Below are positions 25,088-33,422 of a stretch of DNA of 33,422 bases, piece by piece. The stretch is from the NCBI GenBank assembly GCA_030431435.1, contig JAUIJI010000016.1, forward strand, positions 1 through 33,422. The letters run 5' to 3'. The position numbers were made by a program, and so were the translations under genes. The notes under the pieces are model-generated. The model was not told the origin of the DNA. It did not search any database and saw only the letters and a list, made by a program, of their open reading frames with translations. The DNA is from Alphaproteobacteria bacterium (GTDB lineage Bacteria > Pseudomonadota > Alphaproteobacteria > Sphingomonadales > Sphingomonadaceae). Numbering within the stretch: the stretch's first letter is position 1; every line of letters starts with the position of its first letter.

Positions 25088-25759
25088 TCAGGCTACACTC
25101 AAACTCTCGAACACGCTCTCGAACAGCGCCACGCCGTCGGTGCCGCCGTGTGCTGCATCCACCGCGCGTTCGGGGTGGGGCATCATGCCCAGCACATTGC
25201 CGCCCGCGTTGAGGATACCGGCGATATCGCGCTGCGAGCCGTTGCAGTTCTCGTCATAGCGGAAGGCCACGCGGCCATCGCCTTCGAGGCGGTCGAGCGT
25301 CTCGGCATCGGCAAAATAGTTGCCATCGTGATGCGCCACGGGAATGTCGATCACCTGTCCGGCTTCATAGCGGCTGGTAAACAGCGACTGGCTGTTTTCC
25401 ACCTTCAGCTTCACGGTGCGGCAGATGAAGGTCTGCCCTGCGTTGCGCATCAGCGCGCCGGGCAGGAGGCCGCTTTCCGTCAGCACCTGGAATCCGTTGC
25501 ACACGCCCAGCACCGGCACGCCCTTGCCGGCAGCGTCAGTAATCGCGCGCATGATCGGGCTGTTTGCCGCCATCGATCCGCAGCGCAGGTAATCGCCGTA
25601 GGAGAAGCCGCCGGGAAGGGCTATGAAATCAAGGCCATCGGGCAGGCTGGCATCGCCATGCCACACGCGCAGCGGCGCCTTGCCCGATATCCGCTCGATC
25701 GCCACCGCCATGTCGCGGTCGCAGTTCGAACCGGGGAAGGTGATGACGGCGGCGCGCAT
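25088..25759 (-). CDS. purQ: Phosphoribosylformylglycinamidine synthase, glutaminase subunit
   Basis: PurQ supplies ammonia from glutamine to PurL for conversion of FGAR to FGAM. The ATG at 25759 ([17 protein letters not shown]) gives 223 residues; the longer track ORF reads into purS. The class I glutaminase set is present: nucleophile Cys in LGVCNGFQ, and the His-Glu pair in [17 protein letters not shown] and HHDGNY are also typical. It overlaps the purS stop by one base (TGATG). purL is not in the window. Confidence 0.96.
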   Translation of the reverse strand: MRAAVITFPGSNCDRDMAVAIERISGKAPLRVWHGDASLPDGLDFIALPGGFSYGDYLRCGSMAANSPIMRAITDAAGKGVPVLGVCNGFQVLTESGLLPGALMRNAGQTFICRTVKLKVENSQSLFTSRYEAGQVIDIPVAHHDGNYFADAETLDRLEGDGRVAFRYDENCNGSQRDIAGILNAGGNVLGMMPHPERAVDAAHGGTDGVALFESVFESLSVA

Positions 25760-26010
25760 CAGGCGGCACCTGCCGTTTCGGGCAGCTTCTCGATGGAGTA
25801 GTTCTCGATCACCATGTTGGCGAGCAGCTTGCGGCACATCTCGTCAAGCGCCTCATCCGTGGTGCTGTCGGCCACGTCCAGCTCGATCAGGCGGCCGATG
25901 CGGACATCCTCGACACCGGTGAAGCCAAGGCCTTCCAGCGAATGGTGGACGGCGCGGCCCTGCGGGTCGAGCACGCCGGGCTTAAGGCTGACATGGATGC
26001 GGACTTTCAT
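25759..26010 (-). CDS. purS: Phosphoribosylformylglycinamidine synthase, PurS subunit
   Basis: PurS is the small structural subunit that joins PurQ and PurL in the three-part FGAM synthase. The 83-residue protein fits the family: [18 protein letters not shown], then [19 protein letters not shown] and [21 protein letters not shown] lies about nine bases before the ATG. In many alphaproteobacteria purC stands directly upstream of purS; here purC is about 6.6 kb away, with a divergent gene next to purS instead. The upstream region therefore must carry a purS promoter. Confidence 0.95.
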   Translation of the reverse strand: MKVRIHVSLKPGVLDPQGRAVHHSLEGLGFTGVEDVRIGRLIELDVADSTTDEALDEMCRKLLANMVIENYSIEKLPETAGAA

Positions 26011-26124
26011 GGGGCTGGCCCTTCGTCAATTTGCGTGGAGTCGTTCCTGTGCGAGCCTATGGCGATTGCGCCCCTGCAGGGCAAGAGGGGCTTGGGCGGT
26101 GCTCCCCCCTTTTCCATTCGCGAA

Positions 26125-26159
26125 TGACAGTGTCAGGCCAGCGACAGTTTGCACTGTCA
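26125..26159. promoter_or_regulatory. Candidate operator: inverted repeat plus a third copy of GACAGT
   Basis: TGACAGTG (26125-26132) and CACTGTCA (26152-26159) form a perfect 8-bp inverted repeat with a 19-base spacer. A third copy, GACAGT, lies in direct orientation at 26143, 17 bases after the first. The region is the 240-base gap between divergent purS and the PepSY gene, so a regulator site for either is plausible. No regulator can be named. Confidence 0.4.
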
Positions 26160-26201
26160 CACCGGCATGGAAGGGGGTTGCTACAATTCGGGACTTGTTG
26201 T

Positions 26202-26216
26202 TGCGAATGGTTCTCA
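26202..26216 (+). promoter_or_regulatory. Candidate Fur box upstream of the PepSY gene
   Basis: TGCGAATGGTTCTCA resembles the 7-1-7 Fur consensus TGAGAATNATTCTCA, with five of seven half-site positions mirrored. It lies 34 bases before the ATG. A TACAAT (26182-26187) could be a -10 box just upstream, but no well-spaced -35 box was found. Binding of Fur here would repress the gene when iron is plentiful. Confidence 0.5.
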
Positions 26217-26250
26217 CTAGGCGTGGAGACAAGTTGATTCGGGAACAGAC

Positions 26251-27450
26251 ATGAACCAGTCCACTGCAACTGCTGAAAACACCAAGACGGCTGACAGGCC
26301 GCAGCCCTATCTATCGCCCGCTGCAAAGCGTCGGCAAACGTGGCTGTGGGTGCACCGCTGGCTGGGCATCATCCTGTTGATCCCGATGGCCGTGCTGGGC
26401 GTCACCGGGTCAGCGCAGGTCTGGCCTGAAGAGACCGAGGCGCTGCTCAACCCGCAGCGCGAAGTCGCCACCACGGCTGATCCCGCTGCCATCGGCACCG
26501 CCCATATCGCCAATGCGCGCGAGGCGCTGGCCGAATATGGCCCGATCGTCAGCATCCAGCTGGGCGAGGAAGGCGAGCCGATCGTGGCCTCGACCGCAGG
26601 CTATGCCGATCCGCCTTTCGGCATCGGCGCCCCCGGCGGCATGACGCGGCAGGCATATGTCGATCCCGACAGCGCCGAAGTGATCGACAATACCGACAGT
26701 GCCGGCGGCTTCATGTGGTACATGCACTTCATCCACGGACTGTTCCTGATCCCCGGCATCGGCCGCCAGATCGTGGGCATCATGGGCCTGTTCCTCACCA
26801 TATCCGCAGTCACGGGCATTTACGTGTTCTGGCCAGGGTTCAAGCGCCTGTTCGCTGCGCTGAAATGGCAGAAGCGCGATGGCAAGATGCTCAACATCCA
26901 CCGCCAGTCCGGCTTCCTGCTGTCGATCATCCTGATCGTGGAGGCGATCACCGGCGCGTGGATATCCTTCCCCGGTTTCTTCGCCATGCTGGTGGAACCC
27001 GGCGTTGAGCAGCCAGAGCGCCGCCGCCGTGGCGGCGGCCCGGAAGGCACCTTGCTGGAAGCAGAGGACGGCGCGTGGATGGTGGCGCTCGGTTCCGCGA
27101 CAGCCGCCTATGATGGCCGCCCGACCGGCATCACCGCGCCCACCGCAGAAAGTGGAGCGTGGACGGTCACCCTCGCAGGCGATGGCATGGACGCCACCGC
27201 CAGCGTGCCGCTGGATGGCGGCGAAGTGACGGTTGAGGAAAGCCCGGCCCGTGCAGGCCCGCCGCCGCCCGCGACCCGCGCGCAGGCCGTGTCCTCATGG
27301 ATGCGCGGCGTGCACTACGCCACCATCGGCGGGATCATCTGGGAACTGCTGGTGTTCATCAGCGGCATCGTGATGACCTTCCTGGCCATGAGCGGCATCT
27401 ACATCTGGGGCAAGCGAGAGCTGCTGGGCAAGAAGCGGCGCAAGGCCTGA
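26251..27450 (+). CDS. PepSY-associated transmembrane protein (iron-regulated membrane protein type)
   Basis: The 399-residue protein has about four membrane spans (WLGIILLIPMAVLGVTGSAQ, IVGIMGLFLTISAVTGIYVF, SGFLLSIILIVEAITGAWIS, ELLVFISGIVMTFLAMSGIY) and periplasmic loops with PepSY-like repeats. Histidines stand at or near the ends of spans (WVHRWLG, MHFIHGLFL, NIHRQSG, GVHYAT), as expected for heme ligands in this family. Such proteins usually sit near TonB-dependent siderophore receptors and are thought to reduce iron or act in siderophore uptake; no receptor is in the window. A Pro-rich stretch (RAGPPPPATRAQ) precedes the last span. A candidate Fur box precedes the gene. Its stop is convergent with the DUF3857 gene. 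Confidence 0.85.
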   Translation: MNQSTATAENTKTADRPQPYLSPAAKRRQTWLWVHRWLGIILLIPMAVLGVTGSAQVWPEETEALLNPQREVATTADPAAIGTAHIANAREALAEYGPIVSIQLGEEGEPIVASTAGYADPPFGIGAPGGMTRQAYVDPDSAEVIDNTDSAGGFMWYMHFIHGLFLIPGIGRQIVGIMGLFLTISAVTGIYVFWPGFKRLFAALKWQKRDGKMLNIHRQSGFLLSIILIVEAITGAWISFPGFFAMLVEPGVEQPERRRRGGGPEGTLLEAEDGAWMVALGSATAAYDGRPTGITAPTAESGAWTVTLAGDGMDATASVPLDGGEVTVEESPARAGPPPPATRAQAVSSWMRGVHYATIGGIIWELLVFISGIVMTFLAMSGIYIWGKRELLGKKRRKA

Positions 27451-27475
27451 TCCGCAATGATCGGCGCCGTGCTGC

Positions 27476-29521
27476 TTACGGAGTGCGGCAGGCGCTGGTG
27501 TCTTCCAGCCAGTTGACTTCATAGGTTGCAGGAACGCTACTGACCCCGGTTGCCGCAACCACCAGCTGGTCTTCCTGCTGGTCAAAATCACGGCGCAAGG
27601 CGACCTGGCTCATGGCGTTGTCGAAATCGGGGATCGCGGCATTGGCTTCCTCGGCCTGTGCGGCGGTGATCTCGTCGAGCACGGTGCGGGTGCTCTGGAT
27701 CGTGCGCATTTCGCCATCGGTCAGGTTTGCCACGCGCCAGTAAGCAATGCCGCCGATCTCCTGGTTCATGGCATCGACATCGTGCTCCCAGCCCTGCGCG
27801 CCGAAAGGTTCGGGCAGCTTGATCGTGGTGACACTGCAGGAGAAACGATAGGGATCGTTCAGCCATGGCAAGCTGCGATCCTGCTGCGGCGGGCGGCGAC
27901 GTTCCGGCGGGGGATAAAGGCCAGCACCGGGAATGGTGATTTCGGTAATCGCCCAATCGTCAGCCTTATCCCATTCAAGTGTGTCGATGCCGGTAGCGGA
28001 AAAGGTAAGCGCCGCCTCTTCCTCGTCAAATGACCAGTCGAGCTCCTGCAGTTCTTCCCAGCTGCCTTCACCACCGACAAGCTGGCGCAAGGCCTGGTCG
28101 AGTGTGTCTTGCGGCATGGCTTGCAAGGCCGCGCGCAATTGCAGTGCATCGCTGCCGCGCAGGATTGTTTTCACGGTGGTGCTGACCGGGCGGTCGATCC
28201 CGTCGGTCGCATCGATCTCGACGATGTTGATCCGTTGCGGATGCTCGGGCGGGACGAAGGGCAGGGTTTCAAGGTCTGCCCCCTCCCGCGTCAGCGCCAG
28301 CACGTTGCGGAAGGGTTCGGGCGGGGCGGGATTGATCCGCGTATCGCCATGTCGTGTGCCATCCAGCCAGACCTTCTGCCCGTCCACCGTCGCGCGCACC
28401 AGCACGTGATCGAACTGGCCAGGGCCGGGCAGATAGGCATCGGTTCCCGCGCCAAGGGTGGACAGGCTGACGGTTACCGGCTCCGCGTCGATCCCCATGG
28501 CGTCAAGCAGGGCGAGCAGCATCACCGTCTTCGCCTTGCAATCGCCGTAACGGCGTTCCCACGTCTCCTCCACCGTGGCGGGGGTGAGGTTGCCGCCGTT
28601 GAGGCCGACATAGACATAGCGCACCTGGTCCTGCACCAGCCGCAGGGCCGCACGGGCACGCTCAGCCTCGCTATCGTGATTGCGCATGATGCGCGCGACA
28701 TCACCTTCCAGCTCCGATCCGTTGGGGATGACTGCAGCTTCCTCATACAAAGGATACAGGCTGCGCGAGACCTCGGGCCAATCCTCGAACGCGGAGTATT
28801 CCAGAATACGCCCTGCCGGGTAACGCGCTGGCGCGCTTTCGGTGGCAAAGAACTGTTCCGGCTGGTCCATGCGGATCGTCACGCTGTTGCCAGCAGTTTG
28901 CGCCATATCGGCGATGTCGCCCAGTGCTTGCCACTCCGGCCGGTAACCCTCGTCCCAGCTCAGCCGCGCGCGATAGGTGCCGTTGCTCGGTATGGCAGGC
29001 AGCACCAGCACGCCTGATGGATGATCCGGCAGGGTCGGGTCCTGGCTCACCGTGGTCAGCGAGAATTCCAGCTGGTCGCCCACACGCAGGCCGGGTACTT
29101 GCAGGCTTGCGGTGAGCAGGCCGTCGAGGATCGACTGTTCCAGCCCGCCTTCGCGCTGGAAGATGGAAAAGCGATGATCCTCGAGCACATCGATCTCTTC
29201 CCCGTCGCGGATCACCTTCAGCGTATGGATGGTCGGCCCGCCTGCAGCGGGGTTCCACGCGATCGACAGATTGCCCAGCGCCAGTCCCTCGGCTGTCTGG
29301 ATGTGAAAGCGGCTCTGTTCGAAGATATGCTGACCATCCTCGTCAAAATGCACCTGCATGTCGCGCGAGAGGATGCTGAATGCGCCCTGCTGGCGTTCAG
29401 GCGAAGCCGCTTCGGGGGAGGGGCGGACCCAATCGGCGGGGTCGCCATACCGGACCTCTTCGGCGGCCAGGGCCGGACTGCTGACGCCCAGCAGGGCAGC
29501 AAGAATAATGGCGCGGCGCAT
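27476..29521 (-). CDS. Exported DUF3857 / transglutaminase-like protein
   Basis: The 681-residue protein starts with a signal peptide (MRRAIILAALLGVSSPALA), so it is periplasmic or surface-exposed. An N-terminal DUF3857 region (about 60-230) is followed by a transglutaminase-like core with a probable Cys-His-Asp triad: Cys at about residue 329 in RRYGDCKAK, His in GQFDHVLVRA, and Asp in WLDGTRHGD. Whether it acts as a protease, amidase or cross-linking enzyme is unknown. The ATG has a perfect GGGAGG site. The C-terminal third is beta-rich with no known motif. It follows the M16 protease gene on the same strand with 78 bases between, so the two may be co-expressed. Confidence 0.88.
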   Translation of the reverse strand: MRRAIILAALLGVSSPALAAEEVRYGDPADWVRPSPEAASPERQQGAFSILSRDMQVHFDEDGQHIFEQSRFHIQTAEGLALGNLSIAWNPAAGGPTIHTLKVIRDGEEIDVLEDHRFSIFQREGGLEQSILDGLLTASLQVPGLRVGDQLEFSLTTVSQDPTLPDHPSGVLVLPAIPSNGTYRARLSWDEGYRPEWQALGDIADMAQTAGNSVTIRMDQPEQFFATESAPARYPAGRILEYSAFEDWPEVSRSLYPLYEEAAVIPNGSELEGDVARIMRNHDSEAERARAALRLVQDQVRYVYVGLNGGNLTPATVEETWERRYGDCKAKTVMLLALLDAMGIDAEPVTVSLSTLGAGTDAYLPGPGQFDHVLVRATVDGQKVWLDGTRHGDTRINPAPPEPFRNVLALTREGADLETLPFVPPEHPQRINIVEIDATDGIDRPVSTTVKTILRGSDALQLRAALQAMPQDTLDQALRQLVGGEGSWEELQELDWSFDEEEAALTFSATGIDTLEWDKADDWAITEITIPGAGLYPPPERRRPPQQDRSLPWLNDPYRFSCSVTTIKLPEPFGAQGWEHDVDAMNQEIGGIAYWRVANLTDGEMRTIQSTRTVLDEITAAQAEEANAAIPDFDNAMSQVALRRDFDQQEDQLVVAATGVSSVPATYEVNWLEDTSACRTP

Positions 29522-29561
29522 GCGATCCTCCCGTCTATCGAACGGATGGCATGATCCACGT

Positions 29562-29579
29562 TTGCGTTTGGTAACGCAA
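29562..29579. promoter_or_regulatory. Palindrome between the M16 and DUF3857 genes
   Basis: TTGCGTT-TGGT-AACGCAA is a perfect 7-bp inverted repeat with a 4-base centre, about 40 bases before the DUF3857 start. There is no T-run on either side. It may be an operator for the DUF3857 gene or a 3' hairpin of the M16 transcript. Confidence 0.4.
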
Positions 29580-29599
29580 GCACCTGTATTGTGACAGAT

Positions 29600-32485
29600 T
29601 TACTCGCCTTCGCGCGGCAGCACGGTGATCTCCAGCCGTTCTTCCGGATCGAGGTAGCGCAGCGCCATCCGGTGAATGTCTTCGGGGGTCACCGCAGCCA
29701 GCATCTCGCGCGCCATGGTGTAGCGATCGAGCCTGTCGGGCTGTGTCTGCGCGCGATCGACCAGTGCCATCCAGCCGCCATTGCTCTTGAGCATGTTGGC
29801 GAATTGCTCCTGCTGCGGCGCGCGGGCGCGTTGCAGCGTGTCTGCATCCACCGGCGCATCGCGCAGTTCCGCGATCACATCAAGCATGGCCTCACGCGTG
29901 GCGGGGACATCCTGGGGCGTGATCGAGGCATTGATGGTGAAGGTGCCATAGCCGCGATAGACGCGCGACTGCTGCGCAGAAGCGGAAGGCGAATAGGTCT
30001 GGCCCAGTTCCTCGCGCAGTTCTTCGATCAGTTTCAGGCGGGCGACATCCTGCAGCAGCTCGAGCTGCATGCTCTCGGCAAAATCCTCGCCATCGCGGGT
30101 TGGCCAGATCATTCGCAGGACGGCCTGGTTGGCCTCGCCATCGTGGTAGAGCACGCGCGGCGAGAGATCCTGGGTAAAGCTGCGGTCGCGGTTGTCAGCC
30201 CAGTCGCTGAAACCGGCTTCGCGTGCGGGCAGGGCGCCCAGCGTTGCGGCGACGGCGCTGATCGCTTCGGCAGGTTCGAAATCGCCGACAATCGCCAGCT
30301 CCATCGCGCCATTGTTCCAGCGTTCGGAGATGGCATCACGCAGGCCTGCGAATGTCAGCTGCAAATAGGCTTCTTCCGGCTGCAGCGAGAAGCGCGGGTC
30401 ATCGTCAGACAGGATGCCGCCCAGCGCATTGCCCAGCGCCGCATCGGGCGTGGCGTTGAGGCGGGCGAAGAAATTGGCGACCGAGCGGCGATATTGCTCC
30501 TCGCCCTGTGGGCGATATCCGGGATCGGACAGCGCTGCAGCAAACAGCTGCAGCTGCATCTCGAAATCGCGCGGGGTGGTGGAACCGCGCAGGCGGAATG
30601 TCTCTTCGTCAGCGTCGATATCGATGCCAACCTGTCGGCCCGCGAGGATGCTCTGCAATTCGTCGAGCGAATGCTCTCCCAGACCGCCCACGATCAGCGA
30701 ACTGGTCATCGCCGTTGCGAGCGGCTGTTCGCGCGTATCGAGCATCTCGCCGCCATCGACATTGAGTTGCACGCTGATGCGATCCTCGGCGAGGTCAGTG
30801 GGTTTGAGGTTGAGCTTGAGCCCATTGGCGAAGGTGATCTGGTGGATGCCCAGCTGCTCCTCCACCATGTAGCTGGTGACGAGCCCCGGCGGGCCGAAGT
30901 CGGTATAGGCAAACTCCGCCAGTGCCGCTTCTTCGCGCGGTTGCAGGGCGAGTTCCATGCCTTCGTTCCATGCGGTTCGCAGCGCCGCTTCTCCGCCTTC
31001 GGGCGCAGTTCGGCCGGAGAAACGGATCAGCGGATTGTCGAGCGGCACGAAGTCCGCCTTCAGCGCGGCGAGCACGGCATCGGGGGTGATCTGCGGCGCA
31101 AGCTGTTCGAAGCGCTCCTTCGCAGTTGCAGGTGTAGTCGGCACCTGTCCGTCCTCCAGCAGGGTGAGCGCGCCAGTCATGAAATCGCGGTTCTGGCGGG
31201 TGTTGGCTCCTGCGGTGTTGGAGTCGATGGCGGCGCGCAGGTTCGCCACCTGCTCGGCCACTTCGGCTTCGGAGAAACCGAACATCATCGCCCGGCGGTA
31301 TTCCTCTTGTGCAGCAGCAAGGCCGCGCTCCCATTCGCCCTCGGCAGCCTGCACCACCAGCGATGAGCTGCGCGCTTCCTTGAACACTTCTTCCGTCACC
31401 ACGGCGGCAGCGCGATAGGGCGGGTTGTCCTCGCGCGCGAGCCGCTGCAGGCGGCGGTTGATGATGGCATAGCCGATCTGCCGCAGCACCCGCTCCTGCC
31501 GCGTGGCGACCGTGTCGGGCCGGTCAATCCACGGCGCGTTGCGCGAGATATCGACGCGTTCGGACAAGGCCGGGTCGATATAGATATCGGTCTCGCCGGC
31601 GCGGTCAAAATCGAACGGACCGGCCGAAGCGGCGTCTTCCACCGGCTCTGCCTGCCAGCTGGCGAAATGTTCGCGGATGGCGGCTTCCACCGCCTCGCCA
31701 TCGAAATCGCCGACCACGATCACCGCCGCGTTATCCGGGCGATACCAGCGGTCATAATAATCGCGCAGCCGCTGCGACGTGGCATTGGCGATGGTTTCCT
31801 CGGTACCGCCGATCCAGTTCTCGGCGAAGTTCGACCCGGGATAGAGGAACTTCAGCTGGTCGATGGCATTGCGCTGCTGGTAGGTATCGCGCACGCGCTG
31901 TTCGGAATGGATCACGCCGATTTCGCGCGCCACGGCTTCGGGCTCGAACAGGATTTCGCTCGCCGTTTCGCGCATCAGCATCAGCGCGGTGTCGAGCAGA
32001 TCCTCGTCATTGCGCGGCAGGTTGAGCTGGTAGATCGTCTGGTGGAAGGTGGTGGAGGCGTTGGTGTCCGCCCCGAAAGCCAGCCCCTCGCGTTCGAGCA
32101 GCGGCAGCATTTCGCCTTCGGGCACGTTGGTGGTGCCGTTGAAGGCCATGTGCTCCACGAAATGCGCATAGCCCGCCTGGTCCGGATCCTCGCCCAGCGA
32201 ACCGGCATTGATCCACAGATAGACCATGCCCTGGCCCTCGGGCGTGCCATTGGGCCGCACGACGTAGCGCATGCCGTTGTCGAGCACGCCGAGCCGGTAA
32301 TCGGGATCGAGCGGCAGGTCGCTTCCCGCAATGCCGAACGGGTCGGGCATGTCGGCAGGCGCGGTGATCTCGTGGATCACGCGTTCCGGGTTCTGGTAAT
32401 CCGGCGCCTGGGCGAGGACAGGGGTGGAAACGGCGAGCGGAAGAGCGGTGGCGCAGAGCAGCGCTGTAATGATACGAGATTTCAT
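29600..32485 (-). CDS. Exported M16-family zinc metalloprotease (PqqL-like)
   Basis: The protein has 961 residues from the ATG at 32485 (MKSRIITALLCATALPLAVS), which gives a signal peptide cut near VLAQ; the track start adds unrelated codons. The inverted zinc motif is intact: HFVEH with His108, Glu111 and His112, and the distal ligand Glu189 in REIGVIHSEQR. It has the long two-half layout of M16 proteins of the PqqL type (about 930-960 residues); the second half lacks the motif, as usual. The C-terminal half has SPSASAQQSRVYRGYGTF, the substrate-end binding region. Likely periplasmic digestion of peptides. No clear Shine-Dalgarno site before the ATG. Confidence 0.92.
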   Translation of the reverse strand: MKSRIITALLCATALPLAVSTPVLAQAPDYQNPERVIHEITAPADMPDPFGIAGSDLPLDPDYRLGVLDNGMRYVVRPNGTPEGQGMVYLWINAGSLGEDPDQAGYAHFVEHMAFNGTTNVPEGEMLPLLEREGLAFGADTNASTTFHQTIYQLNLPRNDEDLLDTALMLMRETASEILFEPEAVAREIGVIHSEQRVRDTYQQRNAIDQLKFLYPGSNFAENWIGGTEETIANATSQRLRDYYDRWYRPDNAAVIVVGDFDGEAVEAAIREHFASWQAEPVEDAASAGPFDFDRAGETDIYIDPALSERVDISRNAPWIDRPDTVATRQERVLRQIGYAIINRRLQRLAREDNPPYRAAAVVTEEVFKEARSSSLVVQAAEGEWERGLAAAQEEYRRAMMFGFSEAEVAEQVANLRAAIDSNTAGANTRQNRDFMTGALTLLEDGQVPTTPATAKERFEQLAPQITPDAVLAALKADFVPLDNPLIRFSGRTAPEGGEAALRTAWNEGMELALQPREEAALAEFAYTDFGPPGLVTSYMVEEQLGIHQITFANGLKLNLKPTDLAEDRISVQLNVDGGEMLDTREQPLATAMTSSLIVGGLGEHSLDELQSILAGRQVGIDIDADEETFRLRGSTTPRDFEMQLQLFAAALSDPGYRPQGEEQYRRSVANFFARLNATPDAALGNALGGILSDDDPRFSLQPEEAYLQLTFAGLRDAISERWNNGAMELAIVGDFEPAEAISAVAATLGALPAREAGFSDWADNRDRSFTQDLSPRVLYHDGEANQAVLRMIWPTRDGEDFAESMQLELLQDVARLKLIEELREELGQTYSPSASAQQSRVYRGYGTFTINASITPQDVPATREAMLDVIAELRDAPVDADTLQRARAPQQEQFANMLKSNGGWMALVDRAQTQPDRLDRYTMAREMLAAVTPEDIHRMALRYLDPEERLEITVLPREGE

Positions 32486-32602
32486 GCCGCAATAGATGGG
32501 GCATGTTCGCTTAACGGGCAATGGCTGGATTGGGGCGAGCGAAATCAGGCGAACCGTCGCGCCGTGCCTGGCACGGGGCAAGGCTGCCTTTGTCCGGATT
32601 TT

Positions 32603-32638
32603 TCAAAAAGAAGCCCTGGCCCGCATCAAGTGCGGGCC
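32603..32638 (-). terminator. Rho-independent terminator of purC
   Basis: On the minus strand a perfect 8-bp stem (GGCCCGCA-CTTGA-TGCGGGCC) is followed by AGGGCTTCTTTTT, 22 bases after the purC stop. A wider outer pairing of CCTGGCC with GGCCAGG is also possible. The other bases between purC and the M16 start (about 175 in all) hold no gene that I can support. Confidence 0.8.
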
Positions 32639-32660
32639 GACGATTGGTTGGCCAGGAGCC

Positions 32661-33422
32661 TTACTTCTTCGGCTTGGGCGGTGCCTGGCGCAGCCTTGAG
32701 CGATGCGCACTCATGTCGAGCACTTCGCCGGGACCATCGCCATCGCCTTGCAGCACGCCGAGGCGGCGGGCCACTTCCTGATAGGCTTCTTCCTCGCCGC
32801 CCATGTCGCGGCGGAAGCGGTCCTTGTCGAGCTTTTCGCCGGTGGTGAAGTCCCACAGGCGGCAGTTGTCCGGGCTGATCTCGTCAGCCAGGATCACGCG
32901 GCTGTAATCGCCATCGAAGATGCGGCCGAATTCCAGCTTGAAGTCCACCAGCCGGATATCGATGGCGGCGAACATGCCGCACATGAAATCATTGATGCGG
33001 ATGGCCATGGCGGAGATGTCCTGCATCTCCTCGAAGCTCGCCCAGTTGAAGGCGGCGATATGCTCTTCGGACACCATCGGATCGTTCAGTTCGTCCGACT
33101 TCAGGTAATATTCGATCAGCGTGTGCGGCAGCATCTCGCCTTCCTCGATGCCGAGGCGCTTGGCGATGGAACCGGCGGCCACGTTGCGCACAACCACTTC
33201 CAGCGGAATGATCTCGCACTGGCGCACCAGCTGCTCGCGCATGTTCAGGCGGCGGATGAAGTGGGTGGGGATGCCGATGTGCGAAAGGCGGGTGAACACA
33301 TGCTCGCTGATGCGGTTGTTGATCACGCCCTTGCCGTTGATCGTGCCCTTCTTGGCCGCGTTGAAGGCGGTGGCGTCATCCTTGAAATACTGGATGATCG
33401 TGCCCGGTTCGGGGCCTTCATA
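32661..33422 (-). CDS. purC: Phosphoribosylaminoimidazole-succinocarboxamide synthase (5' end cut by right window edge)
   Basis: PurC joins aspartate to CAIR with ATP to give SAICAR. The track ORF starts at an internal ATG (33326), but the frame stays open to the window end and reads [20 protein letters not shown], then [15 protein letters not shown], which is the true N-terminal region. About 15-20 residues are missing. Motifs: [29 protein letters not shown] and [14 protein letters not shown]. The C-terminal tail after RRLGVLQ is charged and extends beyond the core fold (QAPPKPKK). It ends in its own terminator, and it is not next to purS. Confidence 0.95.
   Translation of the reverse strand, partial: YEGPEPGTIIQYFKDDATAFNAAKKGTINGKGVINNRISEHVFTRLSHIGIPTHFIRRLNMREQLVRQCEIIPLEVVVRNVAAGSIAKRLGIEEGEMLPHTLIEYYLKSDELNDPMVSEEHIAAFNWASFEEMQDISAMAIRINDFMCGMFAAIDIRLVDFKLEFGRIFDGDYSRVILADEISPDNCRLWDFTTGEKLDKDRFRRDMGGEEEAYQEVARRLGVLQGDGDGPGEVLDMSAHRSRLRQAPPKPKK

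Noticed and set aside
24834-25212. Short ORFs in the 24.8-25.2 kb gap
   Set aside because: They span hairpins, have biased Arg/Pro/Ala composition and lack Shine-Dalgarno sites. The region is better explained as a structured non-coding element.
29591-31366. 591-residue plus-strand ORF opposite the M16 protease gene
   Set aside because: It is antisense to a complete M16 gene and shows no motif or start signal.

Overview
The window looks like chromosomal core sequence from a high-GC alphaproteobacterium of the order Sphingomonadales, most likely the Erythrobacteraceae. This rests on protein content and gene order: an lptD-surA-pdxA-rsmA cluster, pepA followed by DUF2256 and holC, an HdaA-type regulator with an N-terminal clamp motif, DUF2794 after cysE, and separate purS and purQ genes. 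The genus call is an inference from protein style; no 16S rRNA is present. I see no tRNA, rRNA, CRISPR array, transposase, integrase or phage gene.

Layout from left to right. (1) At 1-1339 on the minus strand, an M20 metallopeptidase overlaps the start of astA, which runs off the left edge. (2) At 1442-1945 is a PilZ protein with a C-terminal membrane anchor. (3) At 1947-7559, lptD, surA, pdxA and rsmA run on the minus strand: outer-membrane LPS assembly, its periplasmic chaperone, vitamin B6 synthesis and 16S rRNA methylation. (4) At 7660-11246, plus strand: pepA, a 51-residue DUF2256 protein absent from the ORF track, holC, a small lipoprotein, ndk with a strong terminator, and a DUF465 protein. 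(5) At 11365-14790, minus strand: purM, purN fused to a YjbR/MmcQ-like domain, and a sulfotransferase. A four-hairpin palindromic repeat fills the purM-purN gap. (6) At 14860-17854, plus strand: DUF2066 protein, HdaA-like protein, cysE and DUF2794. (7) At 17873-22383: gph (minus), then glmU, an unknown 151-residue protein and glmS (plus). GlmS and GlmU supply UDP-GlcNAc for peptidoglycan and lipid A, which LptD exports as part of LPS. (8) At 22453-24807 is a membrane PAS-GGDEF-EAL protein. (9) At 24808-25087 is a non-coding, hairpin-dense stretch. (10) At 25088-26010, minus strand: purS and purQ. (11) At 26251-27450 is a PepSY-type membrane protein behind a candidate Fur box. (12) At 27476-32485, minus strand: an exported DUF3857/transglutaminase-like protein and an exported M16 protease. 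(13) At 32661-33422 is purC, cut by the right edge.

Five purine genes (purM, purN, purS, purQ, purC) fall in the window but are split over three loci. The window is mostly housekeeping sequence and I find no clear new multi-gene system. The best leads are the repeat that supplies and may mask the ribosome-binding site of purN, the PurN-YjbR fusion, the structured element at about 24.82-25.08 kb, the M20-astA coupling, and the conserved-looking unknown gene between glmU and glmS. Very long ORFs antisense to lptD, surA, pepA and the M16 gene are codon-bias shadows and are left out.
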